DNA from: Ignavibacteriota bacterium
GTDB taxonomy: Bacteria; Bacteroidota; Ignavibacteria; Ignavibacteriales; Melioribacteraceae
Length of the DNA stretch: 64,000 nt
Assembly (NCBI GenBank): GCA_016716225.1
Contig: JADJWT010000001.1
Coordinates: forward strand, 2,924,501 to 2,988,500
Reading direction: 5' to 3'
Part shown: positions 55,027 to 63,902 of the stretch, in pieces
How positions within the stretch are numbered: position 1 is the first letter of the stretch
Layout: every line of letters starts with the position of its first letter
Notes under the pieces: generated by a model
Databases searched by the model: none
What the model was told of the DNA's origin: nothing
What the model saw: only the letters and a program-made list of their open reading frames with translations
Made by a program: the position numbers and the translations under genes

Positions 55027-55509
55027 ATGAAAAGAAAGATAATAAGGGAAAAGCAGCATAGGCTGCCAAAAGAAATTTATATTGGAGAAAAAGCTGTTGC
55101 TTTTACAATTTGCATTAAAAATAATAAAAGACTATTTACTACGGAGAAAATCTACAAAGTATTTGAGAAAGAGTTATTAAATGCACTTATTGAGAATAAT
55201 TGTTCGGCTTATGTTTATTTGTTTATGCCAGATCATTTGCATTTGATTATCAAGGGAGAAAACGAAAATTCAAATATTAAAAAAACGGTTGAATTATTTA
55301 AACAGAAAACGGGTTTTTGGTTAAGTAATAATCTTCCGTATATCAAATGGCAAAAAGATTATTATGATCATATCATTAGAAATGATGAGGATATACAAAA
55401 TCAAATTAGATACATTTTGAACAATCCAGTTAGAGCAAATATAGTTGAAAATTTGAAAGAATATAAATTTAAGGGATCAACAATTTTTAATTTAGAAGAA
55501 TGGGAATAA
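55027..55509 (+). CDS. REP-associated tyrosine transposase (RAYT)
   Basis: 160 residues, Y1/HUH type. The HxH motif is FMPDHLHLII (His 70 and 72) and the catalytic Tyr is in KWQKDYYDHIIRND (Tyr 112 or 113). C-terminal RYILNNPVRANIVENLKEYKFKGS is typical of RAYTs. It is intact and lies exactly between two copies of the same two-hairpin REP unit. RAYTs cut single-stranded REP DNA and usually behave as domesticated single-copy genes. It is not closely similar to the RAYT at 53124. Confidence 0.9.
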   Translation: MKRKIIREKQHRLPKEIYIGEKAVAFTICIKNNKRLFTTEKIYKVFEKELLNALIENNCSAYVYLFMPDHLHLIIKGENENSNIKKTVELFKQKTGFWLSNNLPYIKWQKDYYDHIIRNDEDIQNQIRYILNNPVRANIVENLKEYKFKGSTIFNLEEWE

Positions 55510-55533
55510 TATATCACAAAAAATATTTAACAT

Positions 55534-55598
55534 ATAGCCTCAGGCCTTAGCCTGAGGAGAAGCTCACAAATATTCCGCAAGCTGAAGCTTGCGGCTAC
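55534..55598. repeat. REP unit, right copy (two hairpins)
   Basis: Hairpin one is CCTCAGGC-CTTA-GCCTGAGG (55538-55557). Hairpin two is CCGCAAGCT-GA-AGCTTGCGG (55575-55594), followed by CTAC. It is a direct repeat of 54955-55020 with a few changes in the loops and spacer, and ends ten bases before the DnaE N-half start. Confidence 0.8.
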
Positions 55599-55607
55599 GA
55601 AACAAAC

Positions 55608-57272
55608 ATGACTCTCCACATTCACTCAAATTACTCAATTCTTGAAGCAACAATTCCGATAGAAAAATTAATTGCTTCGGCAAAGTTATATGGTGAAAAA
55701 CATGTTGCTCTTACCGATACAAACGGAATGTACGGTAGTATCAAATTTGCAAAAAAAGCGAGTGAAGAAAATCTCAATCCAATTTTGGGAGTGCTGATTG
55801 ATGATCCTAAAAACAAAAATTTATTTGCAATATTTATTGCAAAAAATTTAAAAGGATATTCCACAATTTCTCAAATAACTACGAGCAGAAAAATTAAAGA
55901 TGATTTTTCATTGCAAAAAGTTTTTGATGAAAATTTAGAAAACGTAATTGTAATTACATCTTCAATTGAACTGCTGCAAATTATTTATCAAAATCAAAAG
56001 TTAAAACCAAATTTATTTGTTGAATTAATTGCAACAAAAAAAAATAAAAAGAAAACGCGAGAACTTTATAATTTTGCAAGAAGTAAAGATTTACAAATTG
56101 TTGCTTCAAACCCGACATATTTTTTCAATCCCGAAGATCATTTGCTGCAAAAAGTTGTAACCGCAATAAAGAAAAACACAACTTTAGAAAATTTAACAGA
56201 AGATGAAATTCTTGATGAAGAATTTTATTTCAAATCTCCAAGTGAGCTTGAAAAAATTTGGCGAAACTTACCCGAAGCAATTTTAAACTCAAAAAAAATT
56301 GCAAATATGTGCAATGTGGATTTAGAATTTGCCAAACATAAATTCCCAAAATTTGATTTGCCCAAAGGTGAAAATGCTCCAAATTACTTAAGAAAAATTT
56401 GTAGTCTAGGACTTTCTCAAAGATATAAAATTATTACAGATCAAGCTTTGTTAAGATTAGATAAGGAATTAAATGTTATAGAAGAAATGGGTTTCTCGCA
56501 TTATTTTCTTGTTGTGCATGATATTGTTAGAGAAGCAAAATTACGAAGAATGCGGATTCTTGGCCGCGGCTCTGCTGCAAATAGTCTTGTTTCATATTGT
56601 TTAGGTTTTACGGAAATAGATCCCATAAAACATAATTTATATTTTGAAAGATTTATGAATAGAGCAAGAACAAGTCCGCCGGATATTGATTTGGATTTTT
56701 CTTGGCGCGAACGAGATGAAATTGTAAAGTATGTTTACGAGAAATACGGTTACGATAAAGTTGCAATGATTTCTACAACTGTAACGTTTCGCGCGCGTTC
56801 TGCATTTCGTGAAACAGCAAAAGTGTTTGGAGTTTCTGAACGTGAAATTTCACAATATAGTAAATTTATTCCTTGGACAAGTGCGCAAAATCTTGTTCAA
56901 ATTGCAGAAAAATTTCCGGAATCAAAAAATCTTAATTTCAAAACTGAACCTTGGAAAACCATAATACAAATTGCACATCAGCTTGCATCGTTTCCGCATC
57001 ATTTAAGTATTCATCCGAGCGGAATTGTAGTAACGGAAAAACCAATCACAAATTATGTTCCGCTTGAATATGCAAAAAATAAAGGACTTGGCTTAATTAT
57101 TACTCAACCGGATATGTATGGAATTGAAGATTTGGGACTTGTGAAAATTGATTTATTAAGTCAGCGTTCTTTGGAAGTTTTGAAAAATACAATGAATGAT
57201 TTGGAAGAAAAATATTTTAGAAATGTTCCGTTAACCAATCCCACTATAATTACAATTGATGTAGAGAAATGA
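55608..57272 (+). CDS. dnaE: DnaE-type DNA polymerase III alpha, N-terminal half (PHP and palm)
   Basis: 554 residues, against roughly 1000-1160 for intact DnaE. The PHP domain starts at once (LHIHSNYSILEATIPIEKLI). Palm motifs follow: RILGRGSAANSLVSYCLGF, the catalytic Asp pair in PPDIDLDFSW (Asp 361 and 363), and the third catalytic Asp in VKIDLLSQRSL (Asp 515). The protein then ends after NVPLTNPTIITIDVEK, where full-length homologues go on through D-E-x-T-K to the fingers. The rest of the polymerase is the gene on the opposite strand at 57352-59028. No intein Cys or intein blocks follow. It resembles the DnaE2/ImuC error-prone branch, and dinB is nearby. The ATG at 55608 directly follows a REP unit. 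Confidence 0.88.
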   Translation: MTLHIHSNYSILEATIPIEKLIASAKLYGEKHVALTDTNGMYGSIKFAKKASEENLNPILGVLIDDPKNKNLFAIFIAKNLKGYSTISQITTSRKIKDDFSLQKVFDENLENVIVITSSIELLQIIYQNQKLKPNLFVELIATKKNKKKTRELYNFARSKDLQIVASNPTYFFNPEDHLLQKVVTAIKKNTTLENLTEDEILDEEFYFKSPSELEKIWRNLPEAILNSKKIANMCNVDLEFAKHKFPKFDLPKGENAPNYLRKICSLGLSQRYKIITDQALLRLDKELNVIEEMGFSHYFLVVHDIVREAKLRRMRILGRGSAANSLVSYCLGFTEIDPIKHNLYFERFMNRARTSPPDIDLDFSWRERDEIVKYVYEKYGYDKVAMISTTVTFRARSAFRETAKVFGVSEREISQYSKFIPWTSAQNLVQIAEKFPESKNLNFKTEPWKTIIQIAHQLASFPHHLSIHPSGIVVTEKPITNYVPLEYAKNKGLGLIITQPDMYGIEDLGLVKIDLLSQRSLEVLKNTMNDLEEKYFRNVPLTNPTIITIDVEK

Positions 57273-57351
57273 ATTGTAAAATTGTTTAATTGATATATTG
57301 CTGAATTATTCAGATAACAATTTAACCATTTAACAATGCAGAAATTATTAA

Positions 57352-59028
57352 CTATACTAAATTACTTACGTAGGCTTTTCTAAGTTTTTCTTTATCTAAC
57401 GAACTTACAATTTCTAATTCTTCTTCAGAAACTTTTTCAACATCACCGTAATATTTATTTTGCGAACTATCCTTTTGCACAAACTCTAAAGCCTTCAAGT
57501 TAGAAAGCACTTCAAGTTTTTCTACAATTATATTATTGCCATTTTCAAGATCGGCTTTTCCCTCAACTAAATACGGGCCCATAGACATAGTTGATTCCGC
57601 ATATTTATTATATGTTTTTGGGAAAAGAACTGCATCAAAAGTTCCGCTTAAATCTTCTAAAGTTAGGAATTTCATAATATCGCCGTTTTTGGTTTTTATT
57701 CTTTTGGAAGTCATGAACCAGCCGAGCATTTGAATTTTACGATTTCTGTTTTTGTGTAAATCTTTTGCTTTAACAATTTTTGGCGATTCATATATTTCTC
57801 TTACAAACTCAAGTGGATGATAAGTAACCGTAAATCCGAAACATTCTTGCTCTAAAATGCAGATTTCAGCGGAGCTATACTGCAATATAGTTTCCACACT
57901 TTTTTCCAACAAAGAAATTTCATTTTGAAATAGTGGCAGAGAGTTATTTTTTAGAAGTTCTTTCGAGTGATAATAAATATCTGCCAAACGAATTAGAGTT
58001 GGGCGAGTTTTGTTTAAACAATCCATTGCTCCGCATTTAATAAGAAGTTTGGTACTTTCATAAGTTAATTTTGTGCGGGAAATAAAATCAGCAAGGGAAA
58101 TATATTTTCCTCCAAGATTTCTTTCTTCAACAATTTTTAGTAAAAAATCTTTTTCAATATTTTTTATTGCCATCAATCCAATTTGAATTTCGGAATTATT
58201 TCCTTTATATCTGTATTCACTTTGATTTATTGATGGAAGCAAAACTTTTAAGCCCATTCTTTTGCATTCGTTAATGTAAACTCCGGCTGCATAAAATCCT
58301 CCGCCATTGTTTAAAACATTAGCCATAAATTCTGCCGGGTGATGAGATTTTAAATATGCAACTTGAAATGAAAGAAGTGCAAAAGATGCACTGTGTGCTT
58401 TGCAAAATGAATATCCGGCAAAAGAAGAAATTTGGTGCCACAATTCATTTGCTATTTCGTTGGAAAGTTCTTTGGTTTTACATGATTCAAAAAATCGTTC
58501 GTACAATTTTTTCATTGCATCATGCGAGCGCATTTTTCCGCTCATTGCTCGGCGCAAATAATCGGCTTCTTCCAAACTTAATCCCACAACGTGATGAGCA
58601 ATTTTTATTACATCTTCTTGGTAAACCATAACGCCGTAAGTTTCGCCCAATATTTCTTCCATTTCCGGAACTAGATATTTTCTCAGTTTGGGATTTTTAT
58701 GGCGCGCTATAAATTCTTGCATCATTCCGCTTTCTGCAACTCCCGGGCGAATTATTGAGCTTGCAGCGGTAAGCATTTCAAAAGTATCGCAATTTAATCT
58801 TTGCAATAATGATCTCATTCCCGGCGACTCAATATAAAAGCACCCAATTGTTTTTCCTTCACGAATTAATTTTTTCGTTTCTTCATCATGGAAAAGCATT
58901 TCGTAATCGTAAATATCAAAGCCCGGCTTGGGTGTTGAAGGATAAATTGTTGTAAACACCTTTTTTGTCTTTGGAGTTTGCGGTAATTTATATTGTGCCA
59001 GATTTATAATGCTTGAATTTTCTATCAT
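57352..59028 (-). CDS. dnaE: DnaE-type DNA polymerase III alpha, C-terminal half (fingers to OB fold)
   Basis: 558 residues on the opposite strand. A novel ~45-residue start (MIENSSIINLAQYKLP) leads into HDEETKKLIREGKTIGCFYI and then ESPGMRSLLQRL, where DnaE normally continues after the palm. Fingers follow (SSIIRPGVAESGMMQEF, MVYQEDVIKIAHHVVGLS, FCKAHSASFALLSFQVAYL), then HhH (IKCGAMDCL) and an OB fold (IQMLGWFMTSKRIKTKNG). The phrase IIRPGVAESGMM is typical of the error-prone DnaE2 branch. It has no catalytic Asp of its own, so it can only work with the N-half. No split-intein tail precedes it. It has its own promoter at 59089-59066. Confidence 0.88.
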   Translation of the reverse strand: MIENSSIINLAQYKLPQTPKTKKVFTTIYPSTPKPGFDIYDYEMLFHDEETKKLIREGKTIGCFYIESPGMRSLLQRLNCDTFEMLTAASSIIRPGVAESGMMQEFIARHKNPKLRKYLVPEMEEILGETYGVMVYQEDVIKIAHHVVGLSLEEADYLRRAMSGKMRSHDAMKKLYERFFESCKTKELSNEIANELWHQISSFAGYSFCKAHSASFALLSFQVAYLKSHHPAEFMANVLNNGGGFYAAGVYINECKRMGLKVLLPSINQSEYRYKGNNSEIQIGLMAIKNIEKDFLLKIVEERNLGGKYISLADFISRTKLTYESTKLLIKCGAMDCLNKTRPTLIRLADIYYHSKELLKNNSLPLFQNEISLLEKSVETILQYSSAEICILEQECFGFTVTYHPLEFVREIYESPKIVKAKDLHKNRNRKIQMLGWFMTSKRIKTKNGDIMKFLTLEDLSGTFDAVLFPKTYNKYAESTMSMGPYLVEGKADLENGNNIIVEKLEVLSNLKALEFVQKDSSQNKYYGDVEKVSEEELEIVSSLDKEKLRKAYVSNLV

Positions 59029-59048
59029 TTTGAAATAAAAATATAAAT

Positions 59049-59094
59049 AGTAAACATACGTACACTATATAATTTATTTTTGCAAAAGATGCAA
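59049..59094 (-). promoter_or_regulatory. Promoter with palindromic operator before the DnaE C-half
   Basis: On the minus strand TTGCAT (59094-59089), 17 bases, and TATATA (59071-59066) form a promoter. Right after it comes AGTGTACGTATGTTTACT (59066-59049), an imperfect 7-4-7 palindrome. The lexA operator has the same 7-4-7 layout and position (ACCATAC-N4-GTATGGT); shared bases are the outer A and T and the inner TAC...GT. This may be a second LexA site. Confidence 0.5.
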
Positions 59095-59246
59095 GATATT
59101 TTAAAACATGAAAACTTAAAACAGAAACTTAGAACATTGAGCAGAATGATTTAGCAGAATTGAGGATTTTTATAATAAATTGTATACAATTTTTTGAAAA
59201 TTAAATTTTGAATAAATTGTTACTGTAAATTTTGAAGGTAGTTCAG

Positions 59247-59663
59247 ATGAAAATATTATTTTTATTCCTAATCGTAAATATTTCAGTGTTGGCGCAATCG
59301 AGTAAGTTAAATGTTAAAATAATCAATCTTGAAAATAGAGATGGTGATATTTCGATAGGAATATTTAATAGATCAGAAAATTTTCCCAAAAGGGAAACGG
59401 GAAAAATGGGTGTAAGTATTCCAATTAATAAATCATGGGTTGAGCATACATTTACAAACTTAGAGAAAGGGAAGTATGCTGTTGCAGTTTATCATGATGA
59501 AAATAAAAATGGTGAATTAGATAGAAGTTTATTTGGATGGCCTACCGAAGACTATATTTTTTCTAATTATGCAAAAGGAAGTTTTGGTCCACCAAGTTTT
59601 GAAGATGCAAGTTTTTATCTTAAAGATTCCTTGACAATTGAATTAGAATTTGATAAGAAATAA
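59247..59663 (+). CDS. DUF2141 family secreted protein
   Basis: 138 residues from the ATG at 59247; a TTG at 59232 is in frame. Signal peptide (cleavage after SVLAQ), then the DUF2141 pattern: GDISIGIFNRSENFPKR, FTNLEKGKYAVAVYHDENKNGELD and FGWPTEDYIFSNYAKGSFGPPSFEDA. The D-x-N-x-N-G-x-L-D stretch looks like a calcium loop. The fold is a predicted beta-sandwich; function is unknown. It stands alone between the polymerase half and a convergent operon. Confidence 0.9.
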   Translation: MKILFLFLIVNISVLAQSSKLNVKIINLENRDGDISIGIFNRSENFPKRETGKMGVSIPINKSWVEHTFTNLEKGKYAVAVYHDENKNGELDRSLFGWPTEDYIFSNYAKGSFGPPSFEDASFYLKDSLTIELEFDKK

Positions 59664-59703
59664 AATATTATAAGAGATTTTAACTTCTACATAAATTTAA
59701 ACA

Positions 59704-60561
59704 TCAACTTACAGTCAATGGAATAACAATTTTATTAAGCCAATTTACAAATTCTAATTGTCTTATAGAATCATTAAGTACATCATCATCAATTCCATAT
59801 TTCCAACGTAGATGTTTATTGGAATTATCAGCAAATATTTTTTCTAAATCATTTACATAAATCATTAAATCATCTTTAGATTTAAAGTAATTTTGTTTAA
59901 TGAGTTTTTCTTCTCTTGCAATAATTAAGCGAGCAATTTCATGAAGATCATATTCCGGATGATATTGTGGCGCCCAAAAAATTCCTTTTTTATGTTTTAC
60001 TTCCACTGCTTGAACTTTTGTAAAATCATTTGAAGCAAGCCATTTGCCGCCTTCTGGTAATCTAGTAATTTCATCATCATGACTAATAAAACCATCAAAA
60101 ACTGGCGGTTTGCCTTCGTACATTGGATGATTAAGTCCTTCTTCTGTAAGAAAAACTTTTCGCGCAAGTCCCATTTCTCTGCCTTTAGGATTTGGTTTAA
60201 CTTCACCACCGGCAGCATATACAGCAATTTGAGCCGCCCAACAGCTTCCAAATTGAGGAACTCCGATTTCATAAGCATCTTTACATAAATCAACCATTTT
60301 TGTTACTCTTTCATCATGATCATGATAAACAGTTAAATTACATCCAGGCCATAAAACTCCATTATATTTTTCAAGTTCCTCGTTTTTCGGCAGAACAACA
60401 CCAGGATCACTTGAATAAAATATATCATATTTTGCATCCGGCAAATGCTGTAAAAGTAATTTTGCATACAATTCACCAGCTCTTGTCATTCCTACTTCAT
60501 CAAATTGTTCACGACTTGATTTTGGATATCCGTCAATAATTAGAAAATTCAGTTGACTCAT
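59704..60561 (-). CDS. Stand-alone class I glutamine amidotransferase
   Basis: 285 residues. Class I triad: the nucleophile Cys in FGSCWAAQIAVYAAGG, and His-x-Glu in APQYHPEYDLHE. No synthetase domain is fused or adjacent, so it acts either as a gamma-glutamyl hydrolase (PuuD-like) or as an amidotransferase for a distant partner. The C-terminal ~75 residues are an unusual helical extension with no family I know. It is the last gene of a four-gene minus-strand operon, four bases after the HAD gene. The neighbours ALDH and Fe-ADH fit gamma-glutamyl amine breakdown, which is inferred. Confidence 0.85.
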   Translation of the reverse strand: MSQLNFLIIDGYPKSSREQFDEVGMTRAGELYAKLLLQHLPDAKYDIFYSSDPGVVLPKNEELEKYNGVLWPGCNLTVYHDHDERVTKMVDLCKDAYEIGVPQFGSCWAAQIAVYAAGGEVKPNPKGREMGLARKVFLTEEGLNHPMYEGKPPVFDGFISHDDEITRLPEGGKWLASNDFTKVQAVEVKHKKGIFWAPQYHPEYDLHEIARLIIAREEKLIKQNYFKSKDDLMIYVNDLEKIFADNSNKHLRWKYGIDDDVLNDSIRQLEFVNWLNKIVIPLTVS

Positions 60562-60564
60562 AAT

Positions 60565-61317
60565 TTAACTATCCTTTAATTTTTCAATAAGATTTGGTAA
60601 TTCACTATAATGTTCAAAATATCCGTCAGCTCTTTTTCTATCACTTCCGCGATCTAATGCAGCAAGACATAAAATTGAGTGCATACCCATTTTTTCTGGA
60701 CCTAAAATATCATTGTGCTCTCTATCTCCAATGTGGATTATTTCATTAAACTCTAAATCCATACTTTTTTTTGCAGCATAGAAAACACATTCAGCAGGCT
60801 TTGAGCATCCAACTTCATCAGAAAAAACAAAAGTTGAAAAATATTGGAGAAGTCCTTCATCTTCAAGAAGTTTTCTTAAAGCTCTCCCCGGACTAAAAAT
60901 TGCATCTGAAATTACACCAAGTTTATAATGTTTGCTTAATTCTTTTATTGCTTCATGTACTCCATCTACAAAATTTGGTCTATATTCCAATTCCATTTCT
61001 TCATGAAGTTTTACAAGTTCATCAAATTCATTTGGTGGTAGAATAACATTTATTCCTTTTAAAATAATTTCGAGTCTTTCTTTAACTTTCCAAGTAATAT
61101 GATGATCGTGCCAAACTTTTCTAAATGCAGCATCTTGTGCATCATAAGATGCATTTACTTTTTCTTGCGATATATTTTGATGTCTATTTACATATTGGTG
61201 AACTAACAATCTTCTTTCAACAGCTTTTGTTGGTCTGCCCGCTGATTTTCTTTTTGGTTCATCGGAATCATCAATAAAAACAGTATCCCAAAGATCAAAT
61301 GTAATTCCTTTGATCAT
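60565..61317 (-). CDS. HAD-superfamily hydrolase
   Basis: 250 residues. Motif I is FDLWDTVF (nucleophile Asp 8, with Trp instead of the usual second Asp at +2 and Asp at +3), motif II is GVISDAIF, Lys is in GCSKPAECVFYAAK and motif IV in IHIGDREHNDILGPEKMG. These suggest a phosphatase or a dehalogenase-like enzyme of the Cof/YjjG-like kind. The substrate is probably a phosphorylated intermediate of the pathway encoded by the operon, which is inferred. It is 16 bases after the alcohol dehydrogenase gene. Confidence 0.87.
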   Translation of the reverse strand: MIKGITFDLWDTVFIDDSDEPKRKSAGRPTKAVERRLLVHQYVNRHQNISQEKVNASYDAQDAAFRKVWHDHHITWKVKERLEIILKGINVILPPNEFDELVKLHEEMELEYRPNFVDGVHEAIKELSKHYKLGVISDAIFSPGRALRKLLEDEGLLQYFSTFVFSDEVGCSKPAECVFYAAKKSMDLEFNEIIHIGDREHNDILGPEKMGMHSILCLAALDRGSDRKRADGYFEHYSELPNLIEKLKDS

Positions 61318-61333
61318 AAATTAATTTCCTCAA

Positions 61334-62485
61334 TTAAAGTAAGTTTTTTATAATTTTTGTAACATCTCCAGTTAAAACCGGTTTTGGATTTAAAGGTTTA
61401 CACGGATCTCCCATTGCATATTCCTCCAATCCGAAAATATCTTCTTCTTTTACACCAATATTTTTAAGGTCAATTGGCATTCCAACTTTTAATAACCATT
61501 GTTCTATAGCATAGATTACAGAATCTGCATTATTATCAACCCCTAAAAATGAACCAAGAGAAGCCAATTTTGTATTAACTTTTTCATCAGTTGCATTAAA
61601 CTTCATTACTTCCACAAGTACTGCTGCATTTGCTAAACCATGATGTGTATCATAAAACACACTTAATGCATGAGCAATTGAATGATTAATTCCGAGACCT
61701 TTTTGAAAAGCAGTTGCGCCCATTGCAGAAGCAAGTAGCATTTCACCTCTCGCAGCAGCATTGTTCCCATCTTCAACAGCAATTGGTAAAAATTTAAAAC
61801 ATTTGTAAATCCCTTCTTTTGCAATTGCATCAGCTATTGGATGAAAAACATCCATTATATATGCTTCTAGATTATGAACAAATGCATCAACACCAGTAGC
61901 AGCAGTAAGTTTTTTAGGTAATAATAATGTGACTTCAGGATCAAGCACAGCAATGTCCGGCATCATTTTAGGTGCGAAAATAATTGTTTTTTTATTTGTC
62001 GATTTTACAGTTATTACGCTGCTTCTTCCAACCTCACTTCCAGTTCCCGCAGTTGTAGGTATTGCAAAAAATGGTGGCATTTCATTTACAATAAATTTAT
62101 CTCCACCTTTTGAATCATCTAATTTTTCAAGAGGTTCATCATGTGTAGCAGAAACTTTAATTGTTTTCCCAACATCTATTGGGGAACCTCCACCAAGTGC
62201 AACAATGAAATCGCAATTGTTTTGTTTATATATTTTTGTGGCATCAATTACATTTTGTTCGGTTGGATTTGAAACAACATCACTGTAACTAAAAATGTCA
62301 ATACTTTGTGCAGAAAAATATGATCTAAGTTTTTCTGCTAAACCAATCTTTTCAATTCCTTGATCTGTAACTAATAAGCCTTTCATTAAACCTTTACTTT
62401 TTATGATTTTAGGCAAATCAGCAATAGCACCGGGACCATATTCAATTCTGGTTGGGTAATTATAAGTATGTCTTAAAAGTGGCAT
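61334..62485 (-). CDS. Iron-type (group III) alcohol dehydrogenase
   Basis: 383 residues. NAD-binding block ALGGGSPIDVGKTIKV, then IPTTAGTGSEVGRSSVI, and the metal-binding His set in VDAFVHNLEAY, LGINHSIAHALSVFYDTHHG. These are typical of butanol/ethanolamine-type Fe-ADHs. It interconverts a primary alcohol and its aldehyde, and would feed the ALDH encoded just upstream. The ATG at 62485 has GGAGC nearby (minus strand). It is 25 bases from the aldehyde dehydrogenase stop. Confidence 0.92.
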   Translation of the reverse strand: MPLLRHTYNYPTRIEYGPGAIADLPKIIKSKGLMKGLLVTDQGIEKIGLAEKLRSYFSAQSIDIFSYSDVVSNPTEQNVIDATKIYKQNNCDFIVALGGGSPIDVGKTIKVSATHDEPLEKLDDSKGGDKFIVNEMPPFFAIPTTAGTGSEVGRSSVITVKSTNKKTIIFAPKMMPDIAVLDPEVTLLLPKKLTAATGVDAFVHNLEAYIMDVFHPIADAIAKEGIYKCFKFLPIAVEDGNNAAARGEMLLASAMGATAFQKGLGINHSIAHALSVFYDTHHGLANAAVLVEVMKFNATDEKVNTKLASLGSFLGVDNNADSVIYAIEQWLLKVGMPIDLKNIGVKEEDIFGLEEYAMGDPCKPLNPKPVLTGDVTKIIKNLL

Positions 62486-62510
62486 AATATAGCTCCAAAT
62501 AAAATTTTAT

Positions 62511-63902
62511 TTAATGTTTGATTTTTAAATGATAAGATTTTGGTCTTGTTAATTGTTCATAACCAACTTTTGAAAGTGAACAACCTCTTCCGGAATCTTT
62601 TACTCCAACCCAGCTTAAATACGGGTCAAGATAATCGCAGCGATTCATAAACCAAGTTCCAGTATTAACTTGATTGCCAATTTTAATAGCAGCATCTTGG
62701 TTTTCTGTCCAAATAGATGCTGTTAAACCATATGGACTATCGTTCATTAATTTTAAAGCTTCATCATCGTTTTTAACTTTCATAATTCCTACAACCGGAC
62801 CAAAAGTTTCATCATACATTACATTCATATTATGATTAACATTTAATAATACTTGCGGGGCAAGATAATTTGTATCTGCTTTTGCATTTGGGAACAACGA
62901 TTCATCAATCATTGCACGAGCTCCTGCATCGATTGCTTGTTTTATATGTTGTTTAGTTAATTCAGCTCCACTTCTTTTTGCAACAGGTCCCAAAGTAGTT
63001 TCAGGATCAAGAGGATTGCCTAATTTATAAGTTTTAGTTAAATCAATAAATCCTTCAATAAATTTATCGTAAACAGATTCATGTACGTAAATTCTTTCAA
63101 TTCCACAGCAAGATTGACCGGAATTAAAGAATGAACCATCCACTAAATTTTCAACAGCAAAATTTAAATCGACATCTGGCATTACATAAGCTGGATCTTT
63201 GCCGCCTAATTCTAATCCCACACCAATAAACCTATTTGCCGCAACTTTTTGAATATCATAACCACCCTTTACAGAGCCGGTAAATGCAACAAAATTGATT
63301 CTTGGGTCCATTATAACATTTGAAGTATCTTCATGAGTTAAATGTAAATATTGAAATAAACCTTCGGGTAAACCGCTTTTTCTGAATGCATCGTAAAACC
63401 TTTCTGCAACAAGTGGAGTTTGTGCTGAATGTCTAAGTATTACAGCATTCCCAGCTAATAAAGCTGGAACAATACTATTAATTGCAATTAAATATGGATA
63501 ATTCCATGCCGGAACAACAAATACAATTCCCAAAGGTTCTCGTTTTATATATCTGTTAAATCCTTCTTTTTCAGCAATAAAAATATCTTCTAAAGAAGAT
63601 TCTGCTAAATCCAACATTCCTAAAGTTCGTTCAATAGTTCCTCTAACTTCTCCCGGTGCGTATTTTATTGGTCGCCCCATTTGCCAAGTTAATTCTTCAC
63701 AAATTCTTTTTTCATTACTTTTAAATTCATCAACAAATTTTGAAATGTAACTTTTTCTTATTTGTAAGGAAGTTCTTTTCCATTCTTGCTGCGCTGTTGC
63801 AGCTAAGATTAATGAATTTTCAATTTCATTTGAGTTATGTAATCTGCCTTCATAATAGACTTTTAAATCAATAGGTGAAATAACTTTAAATGTTGATTCC
63901 AT
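62511..63902 (-). CDS. Aldehyde dehydrogenase
   Basis: 463 residues. Active-site Cys is in FFNSGQSCCGIERIYV, the general base Glu in VGLELGGKDPAYVMPD, with IVFVVPAWNYPYLIAINSIVPALLAG (given here as VVPAWNYPYL and NAVILRHSAQTP) for cofactor binding and FTGSVKGG for the NAD loop. It oxidises an aldehyde to a carboxylate. The product is similar to succinate-semialdehyde or gamma-glutamyl-aminobutyraldehyde dehydrogenases by general pattern only. It is the first gene of the minus-strand operon. Sequence 63903-64000 contains its promoter region, which is AT-rich and has no site I can name. Confidence 0.92.
   Translation of the reverse strand: MESTFKVISPIDLKVYYEGRLHNSNEIENSLILAATAQQEWKRTSLQIRKSYISKFVDEFKSNEKRICEELTWQMGRPIKYAPGEVRGTIERTLGMLDLAESSLEDIFIAEKEGFNRYIKREPLGIVFVVPAWNYPYLIAINSIVPALLAGNAVILRHSAQTPLVAERFYDAFRKSGLPEGLFQYLHLTHEDTSNVIMDPRINFVAFTGSVKGGYDIQKVAANRFIGVGLELGGKDPAYVMPDVDLNFAVENLVDGSFFNSGQSCCGIERIYVHESVYDKFIEGFIDLTKTYKLGNPLDPETTLGPVAKRSGAELTKQHIKQAIDAGARAMIDESLFPNAKADTNYLAPQVLLNVNHNMNVMYDETFGPVVGIMKVKNDDEALKLMNDSPYGLTASIWTENQDAAIKIGNQVNTGTWFMNRCDYLDPYLSWVGVKDSGRGCSLSKVGYEQLTRPKSYHLKIKH

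Noticed and set aside
57240..57300. Split intein at the end of the DnaE N-half
   Set aside because: The N-half stops shortly after the conserved palm block with no Cys-led intein start, and the C-half has no intein C-terminal block (HN-C) before its DnaE sequence.
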